47,399 nt of DNA from Ignavibacteria bacterium (GTDB lineage: Bacteria > Bacteroidota > Ignavibacteria > Kapaibacteriales > Kapaibacteriaceae). The translations under genes were made by a program, and so were the position numbers. This document shows, in pieces, positions 27,003 through 35,014 of this stretch. Numbering within the stretch: the stretch's first letter is position 1; each line of letters opens with the position of its first letter. Below the pieces are notes generated by a model. The model was not told where the DNA came from and did no database searches. It saw nothing but the letters and a program-made list of their open reading frames with translations. Location: the NCBI GenBank assembly GCA_947459875.1, contig CANHFG010000007.1:1-47399 (forward strand). The letters run 5' to 3'.

Positions 27003-29411
27003 ATGCACACGGTCAAAAAGATCATCAACGGCAAGGAACTGTCCATCGAGACAGGTCGCTTTGCCAAACTCTCCGCCGGTTCGGTGATGGTCACCTACGG
27101 CGAAACCATGGTCCTGGTAACGGCTAACGCAAGTGCCGAGCCGAAGCCCGACATCGACTTTCTTCCTCTTACCTGTGAGTACCGCGAGAAGCTCGCCTCA
27201 TCTGGCAAGATCCCGGGCGGCTTCTTCCGTCGTGAAGGACGTCCAACAACAACCGAGATCCTCACGTCGCGTCTGATCGATCGTCCGCTTCGCCCCCTCT
27301 TCCCGAAAGAGTGGCGCAATGACACGCAGGTGATCGCTACGGTCTATTCCTACGACATGCAGAACGAGCCGGATGTGCTGGCCGTTATCGGTGCTTCCGC
27401 AGCGCTGATGATCAGTGACATTCCGTTCAAGGGGCCGATCGCTGAAGTGCGCGTTGGTCGCGTCAACGGTGAGTTTATCATCAACCCAACGCATTCAGAG
27501 ATCCAGGAATCGGATCTTGAGATCATGGTTGCCGGATCTGACTCGTCGATCGTGATGGTCGAAGGTTCAAGCAAGGAGATCTCCGAAGACGAGTTCGTTG
27601 CCGCGATGGAATTCGCGCATAACTGGATCCGCGAGATCAATGCTCTGCAGCGCGAACTGATGTCGATGCTCGACATCAAGAAGCGTGAAGTTGCTTCGAG
27701 CGAAACGCCGCAGGATCTTGTCGCCGCCGTCGAGGCAGCGATCACCGAGCGCATCCGCACGCAGATCCGCGTTGAGTCCTCAAAGGAACAGCGCAGCGCC
27801 TTCCGTACGGAAGTCAAGGGTCTTGCCACCGCCGCAGCAAACGCTGTCGTGGAAGCAAATCCCGATGCCTATGCGGGTATCAACATTGGCAAGATGCTCG
27901 GCGGCATCGTTAAGAAGATCGAAGCGCGCGAAATGCGCGAGATGATCCTTGGCGAAGGGCGCCGTCTTGATGGTCGCTCGACAACACAGATCCGCCCGAT
28001 CACGGTCGAAACAGGCGTGCTGCCGCGTACGCACGGATCGGCACTGTTCACCCGCGGTGAGACGCAGTCGCTCACAACCATTACGCTGGGTACGAAGAAG
28101 GATCAGCAGCTCATCGACGGTCTGCTGCCGACGTATGATATCCGGTACATGCTGCATTACAACTTCCCACCGTTCTCGACCGGTGAGACCGGCCGCTTTG
28201 GCTTCACCAGCCGCCGCGAGACGGGTCACGGCGATCTTGCCGAGCGCTCACTTAAGCACTTCATTCCGGATGAGCTCGAATTCCCTTACACGATCCGTGT
28301 GGTGTCGGACATCCTCGAGTCGAACGGTTCTTCGTCAATGGCCACCGTCTGTGCCGGCTCGCTGGCACTCTTCCATGCCGGTGTTCCGATGAAGAAGGCC
28401 GTGGCGGGTATCGCCATGGGTCTGATCATGGAAGACAAGCGAGTAGCCGTGCTGAGCGATATTCTTGGTGATGAGGACTTCCTTGGCGACATGGACTTCA
28501 AGGTCACGGGAACGTTCGAAGGCATCACGGCCTGTCAGATGGATATCAAGATCGAAGGTCTTTCGGTGGACATCATGCGCACGGCCCTGCAGCAGGCCCG
28601 TGACGGACGCCTGCATATCCTGGGCATCATGAATGCTCACATGGACAAGCCGAACACGGAGCTTTCACCGTATGCGCCGAAACTCACCACCATCCAGATC
28701 CCTGTCGAGTCTATCGGCGCGGTGATCGGACCAGGGGGCGAGATGATCCGCAGCATCGTCAAGGAGACAGGCGCAGAGATCAACATCGAAGACGATGGTA
28801 CGATCACGATCGCTGCTATCGACCAGGCAAGCGCCGATGCAGCCATCGCGCGTATCCGTGACATCACGCGCCCGATCGAGCTCGACTCGATCATCAAGGG
28901 CAGGGTGAAGGAGATTCGCGAAGGCCTCGGTGCCTTTGTCGAGCTCAAGCCAAAGAAGGAAGGCCTGCTGCACGTATCGCAGATCGACCACCGCCGTGTT
29001 GAGAATGTCTCGGACGTTCTCAAGGTTGGTGATATCATCGAAGTGAAGGTCATCGAAGTGCAGCCTGACGGCAAGGTGCGCCTGTCGCGCAAGGCCCTTC
29101 TGCCATTGCCGGAAGGCATGGAGCCGTACGAAGACCGTCCACGTCCACCACGCGATCGTGATCGTGGTGGCGACCGAGGCGGACGCGGTGGCGACCGAGG
29201 CGGACGTGGCGGAGACCGTGGCGGAGACCGTGGCGGACGCGGCGGGTACGACCGTGGCGGACGCGGTGGTGACCGCGGACCTCGTGATGACCGTGGGCCA
29301 CGCCCTGAACGTCGTGATGACGACCGTCCACGTCACGATGCTCCTCGTGAGGAACGTCCACCACGCGACGAACCACAAGGCGGCGGTGGAGACGACTTCT
29401 TCGTCGGATAA
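27003..29411 (+). CDS. pnp: Polyribonucleotide nucleotidyltransferase (PNPase) with RGG-rich tail
   Basis: PNPase degrades RNA 3'-to-5' by phosphorolysis. The 802-residue product starts at 27003 (GGAG six bases upstream; the TTG at 26991 is rejected). It shows two RNase PH domains (ETGRFAKLSAGSVMVTYGET; GEGRRLDGRSTTQIRPI), the active-site block DILGDEDFLGDMDFKVTGT, a KH domain with the GPGG loop and an S1 domain (IIKGRVKEIREGLGAFVELKP). Odd is the last ~90 residues (~712-802): about ten RGG units mixed with Asp, then an Arg/Pro/Asp-rich stretch and GGGGDDFFVG. Typical PNPases end soon after S1. The tail is encoded by imperfect repeats at about 29150-29290 and probably adds RNA binding. Confidence 0.97.
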   Translation: MHTVKKIINGKELSIETGRFAKLSAGSVMVTYGETMVLVTANASAEPKPDIDFLPLTCEYREKLASSGKIPGGFFRREGRPTTTEILTSRLIDRPLRPLFPKEWRNDTQVIATVYSYDMQNEPDVLAVIGASAALMISDIPFKGPIAEVRVGRVNGEFIINPTHSEIQESDLEIMVAGSDSSIVMVEGSSKEISEDEFVAAMEFAHNWIREINALQRELMSMLDIKKREVASSETPQDLVAAVEAAITERIRTQIRVESSKEQRSAFRTEVKGLATAAANAVVEANPDAYAGINIGKMLGGIVKKIEAREMREMILGEGRRLDGRSTTQIRPITVETGVLPRTHGSALFTRGETQSLTTITLGTKKDQQLIDGLLPTYDIRYMLHYNFPPFSTGETGRFGFTSRRETGHGDLAERSLKHFIPDELEFPYTIRVVSDILESNGSSSMATVCAGSLALFHAGVPMKKAVAGIAMGLIMEDKRVAVLSDILGDEDFLGDMDFKVTGTFEGITACQMDIKIEGLSVDIMRTALQQARDGRLHILGIMNAHMDKPNTELSPYAPKLTTIQIPVESIGAVIGPGGEMIRSIVKETGAEINIEDDGTITIAAIDQASADAAIARIRDITRPIELDSIIKGRVKEIREGLGAFVELKPKKEGLLHVSQIDHRRVENVSDVLKVGDIIEVKVIEVQPDGKVRLSRKALLPLPEGMEPYEDRPRPPRDRDRGGDRGGRGGDRGGRGGDRGGDRGGRGGYDRGGRGGDRGPRDDRGPRPERRDDDRPRHDAPREERPPRDEPQGGGGDDFFVG
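29150..29290 (+). repeat. Imperfect tandem repeat encoding the RGG tail of PNPase
   Basis: Units resembling CGTGGTGGCGACCGAGG and CGGACGCGGTGGC recur about ten times with third-base changes, giving the DRGG/GRGG series. All units stay in frame, so the stretch is maintained as coding sequence. Confidence 0.8.
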
Positions 29412-29439
29412 CCACCCTCTGACAGGTGAGGATATTTTC

Positions 29440-29477
29440 AAGGGGCGATGCGCGATTTCCGGTGCATCGCCCCTTTC
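29440..29477 (+). terminator. Intrinsic terminator of the rimP-pnp operon
   Basis: AAGGGGCGATGC and GCATCGCCCCTT form a perfect 12-pair stem with a 12-base loop, 29 bases after the pnp stop, followed by TCTGCTT. It marks the 3' end of the eight-gene operon, and it shows that the ATG at 29448 inside the stem is not a start codon. Confidence 0.82.
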
Positions 29478-29486
29478 TGCTTCCCG

Positions 29487-29494
29487 TATCTTCG
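29487..29494 (+). promoter_or_regulatory. Promoter-like TATCTTCG just before sbtA
   Basis: TATCTTCG differs at one base from TAnnTTTG. It sits after the pnp terminator and ends ten bases before the ATG at 29505, predicting a leader of only a few bases. The same motif recurs in front of the DUF418 gene, and TATCTTTG in front of the nucleotidyltransferase gene. Confidence 0.45.
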
Positions 29495-29504
29495 TTGCCC
29501 GCAC

Positions 29505-30467
29505 ATGGACTACACGCTGCTTATATCGAACCTTACCAATCCCACGTTGCTGTTCTTTCTGCTCGGCATTCTTGCGGTGCGTATCAAGAGCGACCTGGAG
29601 ATCCCGGCAACATCAGCCAAGTTCATAAGCCTGTATCTGCTCTTCTCCATCGGATTCAAGGGCGGACAGGAGCTGGCGCACAGCCCCTTTACTTCCGAGA
29701 TCATCTGGTCGTGCGTTGCAGGACTGTTGATCGCCACCGTGATCCCGATCTATGGCTTCTACTTGTTGCGACGGTTCTTCTCAGTGTCCGATGCGGCGGC
29801 TATAGCAGCAGCGTATGGTTCCGTAAGCGCCGTGACCTTCGTGGCAGCATCTACGTATCTCGAGGCGCAAGGAATGAAGTTCGGAGGTCACATGGTGGCG
29901 GTCATGGCCATCATGGAGACTCCGGCCATTATTGCCGGCGTGATACTAGTGATGCTCTATGACCAGGAGAGTCGGGATTCGGTGAAGTTTGGCGATGTCA
30001 TTCACCACGCCTTCACCAACGGGAGCGTTCTGATGATCACCGGAAGTCTGATCATTGGGATCATTTCCGACGAGAAGGCCGCCATGGGTATCAAGCCCTT
30101 CACAACAGACATCTTCAAGGGCTTTCTGGCCATTTTTCTTCTGGAGATGGGGCTGGTCACTGGCAACCGACTTTCAAGTTTTCGCTCACATGGATGGGGA
30201 GCGGTGATCATCGGCGTGGTCTTCCCACTGGTCAACGGCGTCCTCGTGGCCATGGTAAGTCAGGTCGTGACCGCCGATCCCGGGAACCGTTTCATGTTTG
30301 CCGTACTTGCCGCCAGCGCGTCCTATATTGCTGTTCCGGCGGCCATGCGACTGGCAGTCCCGAAGGCCGATCCCGGACTGTATATCCCCATGGCCCTCGG
30401 CGTGACGTTTCCACTGAACGTCACGCTCGGCATGCCGCTCTACGAGTTGGTGGTGAGGATTTCCTAA
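29505..30467 (+). CDS. sbtA: SbtA-type sodium-dependent bicarbonate transporter
   Basis: SbtA proteins import bicarbonate with sodium. The 320-residue membrane protein has about ten helices in two inverted halves and the family landmarks LFFLLGILAVRIKSDLEIP, LLFSIGFKGGQEL, AAAYGSVSAVTFVAAS, MAIMETPAIIAGV, AIFLLEMGLVTGNRL and FPLNVTLGMPLY. I start at 29505, because the in-frame ATG at 29448 lies in the pnp terminator. The PII-like partner SbtB, often encoded next door in cyanobacteria, is not seen here. The prolyl oligopeptidase gene begins 23 bases downstream. A role in anaplerotic or autotrophic carbon supply is inference. Confidence 0.88.
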   Translation: MDYTLLISNLTNPTLLFFLLGILAVRIKSDLEIPATSAKFISLYLLFSIGFKGGQELAHSPFTSEIIWSCVAGLLIATVIPIYGFYLLRRFFSVSDAAAIAAAYGSVSAVTFVAASTYLEAQGMKFGGHMVAVMAIMETPAIIAGVILVMLYDQESRDSVKFGDVIHHAFTNGSVLMITGSLIIGIISDEKAAMGIKPFTTDIFKGFLAIFLLEMGLVTGNRLSSFRSHGWGAVIIGVVFPLVNGVLVAMVSQVVTADPGNRFMFAVLAASASYIAVPAAMRLAVPKADPGLYIPMALGVTFPLNVTLGMPLYELVVRIS

Positions 30468-30490
30468 ACCGCTACATTCAACTTCAGCAT

Positions 30491-32599
30491 ATGAACCTCT
30501 CTCTACTATCTCTGCTCATTATGACCTTATCATGCCTGCCGGCTCAGGCGCAGTTGCGCTATCCGGAAACAAAGCGCGTGGATGTGCGCGACACGATACA
30601 TGGAACCATTGTTGATGATCCATATCGGTGGCTCGAAAATGAATCTCATGCCGACGTGCCGCGGTGGGTGGAACAGCAGGCCGCTTTGGCCGATAGTGTG
30701 TTGCGGGTGATACCATATCGTGAACAGCTGATCGATCGATTGGATGCGGTCAATACGTTCGAACGCCGCTCCGCCCCCTGGCATCGATCGGGAATGACGT
30801 TCTTCTATCGCAATGACGGCCGTCAGAACCACAGTGTTCTCTGCATGCAGCGTGATGGTTCTTCTGAAGTCGAAGTCTTACTCGATCCGAACACGTTCAG
30901 TGAGGATGGTACGGTTGCCCTTGCTTTTGCAATTGAGAGTCGAGACGGCAAGTACCTCGCCTTTGGTAAGACCGAAGGTGGCTCTGACTGGCGCGACATC
31001 TACATCATGGACATTGCATCGCGAAAGCTGCTGCCCGAAGTGATACGCTTTGTGAAGAACTCGGGTGTGAGCTGGTATGGTGATGGGTTCTACTACTCCC
31101 GGTACGACTCATCGTCATCGGCCTCGAAGTCGCTCGTGCAGCGCAACTCGCAGCAGTACGTGATGTATCATCGGCTCGGCAGCGCGCAGAGTCAGGACGA
31201 GCTCGTCTATACCGACCCATCCAATCCCGAGCAGTTCGTTGGATGTTACGTCCTGGAAGATTCACAATACCTGATCCGTACGGTCCGTAAGGGGAACCAG
31301 GATGGTAACGAGATATACGTTCGCCCCCTTGCTGAGCCATTCAGAGAATGGAAGAAGATCTACGCCAGCGCAACTGCTTCGTTCTATCCACGACATGACA
31401 ATAACGGCGTGCTCTACGGCGTGAGCACCGACGGTTCGCCGAACGGACGTGTGGTGCGTATCTCTGATCCGCTCGGCAATGCTGCGATGGAAACGGTCAT
31501 TCCCGAGCGAAACGTTGTGCTCGACGAACTGTCGTTTGGTGGTGGACGCATGTTTCTGACGTATATGTCCGACGTACATCACGTTGTGGAGGTGGCTGAT
31601 TTAAACGGAAAGAAGCTCGCCGATGTGTCTCTGCCGGGAATTGGATCGATCTCGGGCTTCAACGGATTCACCACCGACACTGCCGTGTATTACACGTTCA
31701 CCTCATATACAATGCCGACGACGATCTACCGATATGACATTGCCTCGGGCAAGAGTAGCGTCTGGCAACGCGTTCAAGCCCCCTTCGATCCGTCAGCTTT
31801 CACTACCGAACAGGTCTTTGTTACGAGTAAGGATGGCGCGCGAATTCCCATGACCATTCTTCGTAAGAAGGGTGTGACCGGTCCGCGTCCGACGATGCTC
31901 TACGGATATGGAGGCTTTAACGTCTCCATTACGCCTGTGTTTAATGTTAACTATATGCCCTGGCTTGAACAGGGCTGCGTGATCGCGATTGCAAACTTGC
32001 GCGGAGGGGGCGAGTATGGCGAGGAGTGGCATCAAGCAGGAATGCGCCTGAACAAGCAGAACGTTTTTGACGACGCGATCGCCTGTGCCGAGTGGTTAAT
32101 TGCCAACGGTGTCACATCGCGTGAGGTGCTTGCTCTGAATGGAAGCTCCAACGGAGGACTGCTCGTGGGTGCGGTGATCAACCAGCGTCCGGAGCTCTTT
32201 CGCGTAGCACTGCCGGAAGTGGGTGTGATGGACATGTTGCGGTTCCACCGATTCACAATCGGTTGGAACTGGCAGGCAGACTATGGTGAGATCAGCAAGC
32301 CGGATGAGTTTCGAGCTCTGCATGCCTACTCGCCGTATCACAACCTGCGATCAGGTGTCGAGTATCCGTCAACAATGGTGATGACGGCGGACCATGATGA
32401 TCGTGTGGTGCCTGCCCACAGCTTCAAATACGCGGCAATGCTGCAGCATGTGTATCAAGGATCGCGTCCGATGCTTCTGCGCGTTAAGCTTCGCTCAGGT
32501 CATGGCGACGTCAACCGCCGTAAACAGCTCGAAGGCGTTGCTGACAAGTACAGCTTCATGTGGAGTGAGATGGGATTCACCCCGACATTCAAACGATAG
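30491..32599 (+). CDS. Exported prolyl oligopeptidase (S9A family)
   Basis: This serine peptidase cuts short peptides after proline. From ATG 30491 it has 702 residues with a signal peptide (MNLSLLSLLIMTLSCLPAQA); the frame continues upstream to 30194 but only inside sbtA. The N-terminal part has the S9A opening DPYRWLENESHADVPRWVEQQ and a seven-bladed propeller region. The C-terminal alpha/beta hydrolase domain carries TMLYGYGGFNVS, ANLRGGGEYGEEWH, and the triad S553 (LNGSSNGGLLVGA), D637 (TADHDDRVVPAHS) and H671 (RSGHGDVNRR). The spacing fits porcine prolyl oligopeptidase. It probably acts in the periplasm to recover nutrients from peptides. The next gene starts 26 bases after the stop. Confidence 0.94.
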   Translation: MNLSLLSLLIMTLSCLPAQAQLRYPETKRVDVRDTIHGTIVDDPYRWLENESHADVPRWVEQQAALADSVLRVIPYREQLIDRLDAVNTFERRSAPWHRSGMTFFYRNDGRQNHSVLCMQRDGSSEVEVLLDPNTFSEDGTVALAFAIESRDGKYLAFGKTEGGSDWRDIYIMDIASRKLLPEVIRFVKNSGVSWYGDGFYYSRYDSSSSASKSLVQRNSQQYVMYHRLGSAQSQDELVYTDPSNPEQFVGCYVLEDSQYLIRTVRKGNQDGNEIYVRPLAEPFREWKKIYASATASFYPRHDNNGVLYGVSTDGSPNGRVVRISDPLGNAAMETVIPERNVVLDELSFGGGRMFLTYMSDVHHVVEVADLNGKKLADVSLPGIGSISGFNGFTTDTAVYYTFTSYTMPTTIYRYDIASGKSSVWQRVQAPFDPSAFTTEQVFVTSKDGARIPMTILRKKGVTGPRPTMLYGYGGFNVSITPVFNVNYMPWLEQGCVIAIANLRGGGEYGEEWHQAGMRLNKQNVFDDAIACAEWLIANGVTSREVLALNGSSNGGLLVGAVINQRPELFRVALPEVGVMDMLRFHRFTIGWNWQADYGEISKPDEFRALHAYSPYHNLRSGVEYPSTMVMTADHDDRVVPAHSFKYAAMLQHVYQGSRPMLLRVKLRSGHGDVNRRKQLEGVADKYSFMWSEMGFTPTFKR

Positions 32600-32625
32600 T
32601 TCTACCGAACTCGGAGCCCCCTAAG

Positions 32626-33567
32626 ATGGATCGTCGTTCCTTTATTGCGACCTCCGTTGGTGCAGCAGCACTGGCGACGTCACTTGCGGATACGATAGCT
32701 GCTGTGGGTGATGATCCACTGGTCGTCTCCACGTGGGACCATGGCATGGCTGCCAACGCGGCGGCACTGGCTGCGCTTGTCTCAGGTGGCAGTGTTGTTG
32801 ATGCCGTGGAACGGGGCGTCATGGTCACCGAAGCCGATCCCACGAATCTCAGCGTCGGACTTTCAGGTCTGCCCGATCGCGATGGTATCGTTACACTCGA
32901 TGCGTGCATCATGTCGGGCGACGGACGTGCCGGCTCGGCATGCTTCCTGCAAGGCATTGCGCATCCGATCTCGCTCGCACGCATGGTGATGGAGAAGACG
33001 CCGCACGTGATGCTCGTCGGTGCCGGTGCTGAACGTTTCGCACGCGAGAATGGTATCACGCAAAAACCGAACGCACTCTCGGCCGAAGCAAAGAAAGCTT
33101 GGGAGCAATGGCTGACGGAGAAGAAGTACAAGCCCGTCATCAACATCGAGAACCACGACACGATCGGTCTGCTCGCACGCGATGCGCAGGGCCGCATGGC
33201 CGGAGCGTGCACCACCAGCGGTCTTGCCTACAAGATCCATGGTCGTGTGGGCGACTCACCGATCATCGGTGCCGGACTCTTCGTCGATGACGAGGTAGGG
33301 GGCGCAACCTGCACCGGACTCGGCGAGTCAGTCATCCGCACCAGCGCGTCAACCATCGCCGTCGAACGCATGCGCTACGGCGCTACCCCGCAGGAAGCCT
33401 GCGAAGAAGCTATCAAGCGAATCGTCAAGAAACACGACAACTGGAAGGACTTCCAGGTCGGCATCCTCGCCATCGACAAGCAGGGCCGTTACGGTGCCTT
33501 CGCCCTGCATAAGGGCTTTACCTATGCGCTGAACAAGGAACTGAAGACAGCGGGAGCGTATGGATGA
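32626..33567 (+). CDS. Glycosylasparaginase/isoaspartyl peptidase-type Ntn hydrolase with Tat-like signal
   Basis: Enzymes of this family split the N-glycan-asparagine bond or isoaspartyl peptides after self-cleavage into alpha and beta chains. The 313-residue precursor has the expected nucleophile at IENHDTIGLLARD: cleavage before T179 would free the catalytic Thr. GRVGDSPIIGAGLFVDDEVGGATCTGLGES, the substrate-binding block, follows. The N-terminus MDRRSFIATSVGAAALATSLA looks like a twin-arginine export signal, common for this family in Bacteroidota. It is downstream of the exported peptidase gene, so both may serve periplasmic protein and glycoprotein turnover. ATG 32626 is the only sensible start. 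Confidence 0.9.
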   Translation: MDRRSFIATSVGAAALATSLADTIAAVGDDPLVVSTWDHGMAANAAALAALVSGGSVVDAVERGVMVTEADPTNLSVGLSGLPDRDGIVTLDACIMSGDGRAGSACFLQGIAHPISLARMVMEKTPHVMLVGAGAERFARENGITQKPNALSAEAKKAWEQWLTEKKYKPVINIENHDTIGLLARDAQGRMAGACTTSGLAYKIHGRVGDSPIIGAGLFVDDEVGGATCTGLGESVIRTSASTIAVERMRYGATPQEACEEAIKRIVKKHDNWKDFQVGILAIDKQGRYGAFALHKGFTYALNKELKTAGAYG

Positions 33568-33570
33568 TGA

Positions 33571-33602
33571 CGGAAGTACGGGAGTACGGAAGTACGGAAG
33601 TA
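33571..33602 (+). repeat. Short tandem repeat, 8-base unit x4
   Basis: CGGAAGTA, CGGGAGTA, CGGAAGTA and CGGAAGTA follow one another directly after the asparaginase gene stop and run into the first palindromic-repeat unit (GAAGTACGTGTAGG). The same GAAGTACGTG edge precedes the second palindrome copy. Confidence 0.85.
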
Positions 33603-33672
33603 CGTGTAGGGGCGAGACGCAGTCTCGCCCATCAGAAGTACGTGTAGGGGCGAGACGCAGTCTCGCCCATCA
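33597..33672 (+). repeat. REP-like palindromic repeat array 1 (two exact 38-base units)
   Basis: Each unit contains GTAGG, then the 9-base arms GGGCGAGAC and GTCTCGCCC around GCA (palindromes at 33610-33630 and 33648-33668), and ends CATCA. The two 38-base units are identical, spacer included. The array lies in the 139-base gap between the asparaginase gene and the 3' end of the DUF418 gene. No gene is seen in the gap. Confidence 0.95.
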
Positions 33673-33706
33673 TCGGCGTCTTTGCGCAGCCCGCAGGGGA
33701 TCACTC

Positions 33707-34792
33707 TTACCTGTCGATACGAGCCATGCTGCGCCAGAGCCATTCCATTGGGCCCATGCGGTGGTGTGAGAGCCACCACTTGCTGATGGCGATCTGTGCG
33801 GCCAGAATCACCAGTGCGAGCAGAGTTGATTCCGCTGCTGAGAGGCTGTCGTAAAGGCCGAAGCCGTACCCATAGAACAACGTGGTGGAGATCAGCGAAT
33901 GCATGAGGTAATTCGTCAGGGCCATCCTTCCGGCGTATGCAAAGAGACGAAGTCGTTCAGCGTTGAGAAGGATAAGGGCTACATAAGAGAAACTCAGTAT
34001 CGGGGCTCCCACATGCGTGCTGAGACTTACCAGGAGCGAGTTCTCCGTAGAGTATCCAACCAGCATTGCGATCGATCCGAGGATGCCAAGCGGGAGAGCC
34101 CCTTTCCATGCGCGTTGCAAGAAAGATTCGTGATTGCGAATGTTGGCAATGATGTTCTCGCGACCGACGACCAGACCCAACAGGAACATGACAAAGACCA
34201 TGGGGATCTGAATATCGATGATCGAGCGTTCTGAAGCACGGAGCATGACAACTTCCGTGTAGGTGCCGCTTGCGTATGCCGTTATGCTCGCCGGCGACAT
34301 CAGTGTGCTGGCATTCTGAAGAGGAACGAAGCTGAAGTAGACGGTTCCCGCAACAGTGATGGCCGCTGCGATGGTCAGCAGAACACGGGTACGAACCTTT
34401 CGAACCATGAGCAGCAACACTCCCGCCACCGCATAGAGTCGAAGAATGTCTCCGTCCCAGAGGAGTATCGAATGTGCGATGCCGATCAGCAGCAATACCG
34501 CGAGTCGCTGCATATACAGTCGCACGAAGGGTCGTCCCGTCTCTTCCATGCGCTGCATCTGCACGGCAAAGCCGACTCCGAAGAGGAAGCTGAACAGCAG
34601 ATAGAACTTCGTTAGAGCAAAGCAGGCGATCGCAAGATCAACACCCTGATCGATCATCGTGCCACGCGAGGCAAACGTTCCGGCTCTCAAGGCCGACCCG
34701 CTGAAGTCGACCATGTTTACAATGAAGATGCCGCAGAGCGCTACGCCCCGCATCACATCCAGCTCTTGGATCCTGTTAGGTTTGAAATTCAT
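33707..34792 (-). CDS. DUF418-family integral membrane protein
   Basis: The 361-residue protein has about ten hydrophobic helices and opens RIQELDVMRGVALCGIFIVNM, the R-x-x-x-LD-x-RG-x-AL-GI signature of DUF418 proteins. The C-terminal DUF418 domain is recognisable by FAYAGRMALTNYLMHSLISTTLFYGYGFGLY and the end WLSHHRMGPMEWLWRSM, in which the G-P-x-EWLWR motif is characteristic. The function is unknown; the family is related to membrane acyltransferases. The ATG at 34792 is preferred to 34846, because the longer frame reads through a promoter-like motif and into the repeat array. It is divergent from the NAD(P)-binding protein gene, with array 2 between them, and array 1 lies just beyond its 3' end. 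Confidence 0.9.
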   Translation of the reverse strand: MNFKPNRIQELDVMRGVALCGIFIVNMVDFSGSALRAGTFASRGTMIDQGVDLAIACFALTKFYLLFSFLFGVGFAVQMQRMEETGRPFVRLYMQRLAVLLLIGIAHSILLWDGDILRLYAVAGVLLLMVRKVRTRVLLTIAAAITVAGTVYFSFVPLQNASTLMSPASITAYASGTYTEVVMLRASERSIIDIQIPMVFVMFLLGLVVGRENIIANIRNHESFLQRAWKGALPLGILGSIAMLVGYSTENSLLVSLSTHVGAPILSFSYVALILLNAERLRLFAYAGRMALTNYLMHSLISTTLFYGYGFGLYDSLSAAESTLLALVILAAQIAISKWWLSHHRMGPMEWLWRSMARIDR

Positions 34793-34796
34793 CGGG

Positions 34797-34804
34797 CGAA
34801 GATA
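34797..34804 (-). promoter_or_regulatory. Promoter-like TATCTTCG abutting the DUF418 start
   Basis: On the minus strand TATCTTCG is followed by only four bases (CCCG) and then the ATG at 34792. If it is the -7 element, transcription starts at or within the start codon and the mRNA is leaderless. Confidence 0.45.
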
Positions 34805-34846
34805 TGATTCAACGTGTGGATCCTCGCGTACGCGGGGATGACGCAC

Positions 34847-34993
34847 AACGGGCGAGACTGCGTCTCGCCCCTACATTTGGGGTTGAACGGGCGAGACTGC
34901 GTCTCGCCCCTACATTTGGGGTTGAACGGGCGAGACTGCGTCTCGCCCCTACATTTGGGGTTGAACGGGCGAGACTGCGTCTCGCCCCTACAT
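34847..34993 (-). repeat. REP-like palindromic repeat array 2 (four units, 39-base period)
   Basis: The same palindrome as in array 1, in opposite orientation (loop TGC), occurs at 34850-34870, 34889-34909, 34928-34948 and 34967-34987. The spacer between copies (CCTACATTTGGGGTTGAAC) is identical each time and differs from that of arrays 1 and 3. The array fills most of the gap between two divergent genes, ending 21 bases before the start at 35015. Translated, it yields the false peptide repeat NGRDCVSPLHLGL. Confidence 0.95.
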
Positions 34994-35014
34994 CGTACCT
35001 CCGTAACTTCTTCC

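Noticed and set aside
28665-29504. 279-residue minus-strand frame opposite the pnp 3' end
   Set aside because: It begins downstream of the pnp terminator and is a low-complexity mirror of the RGG repeat.
34847-34993. CRISPR array
   Set aside because: The repeats are short perfect palindromes and the spacers are identical to one another; no cas genes are present.
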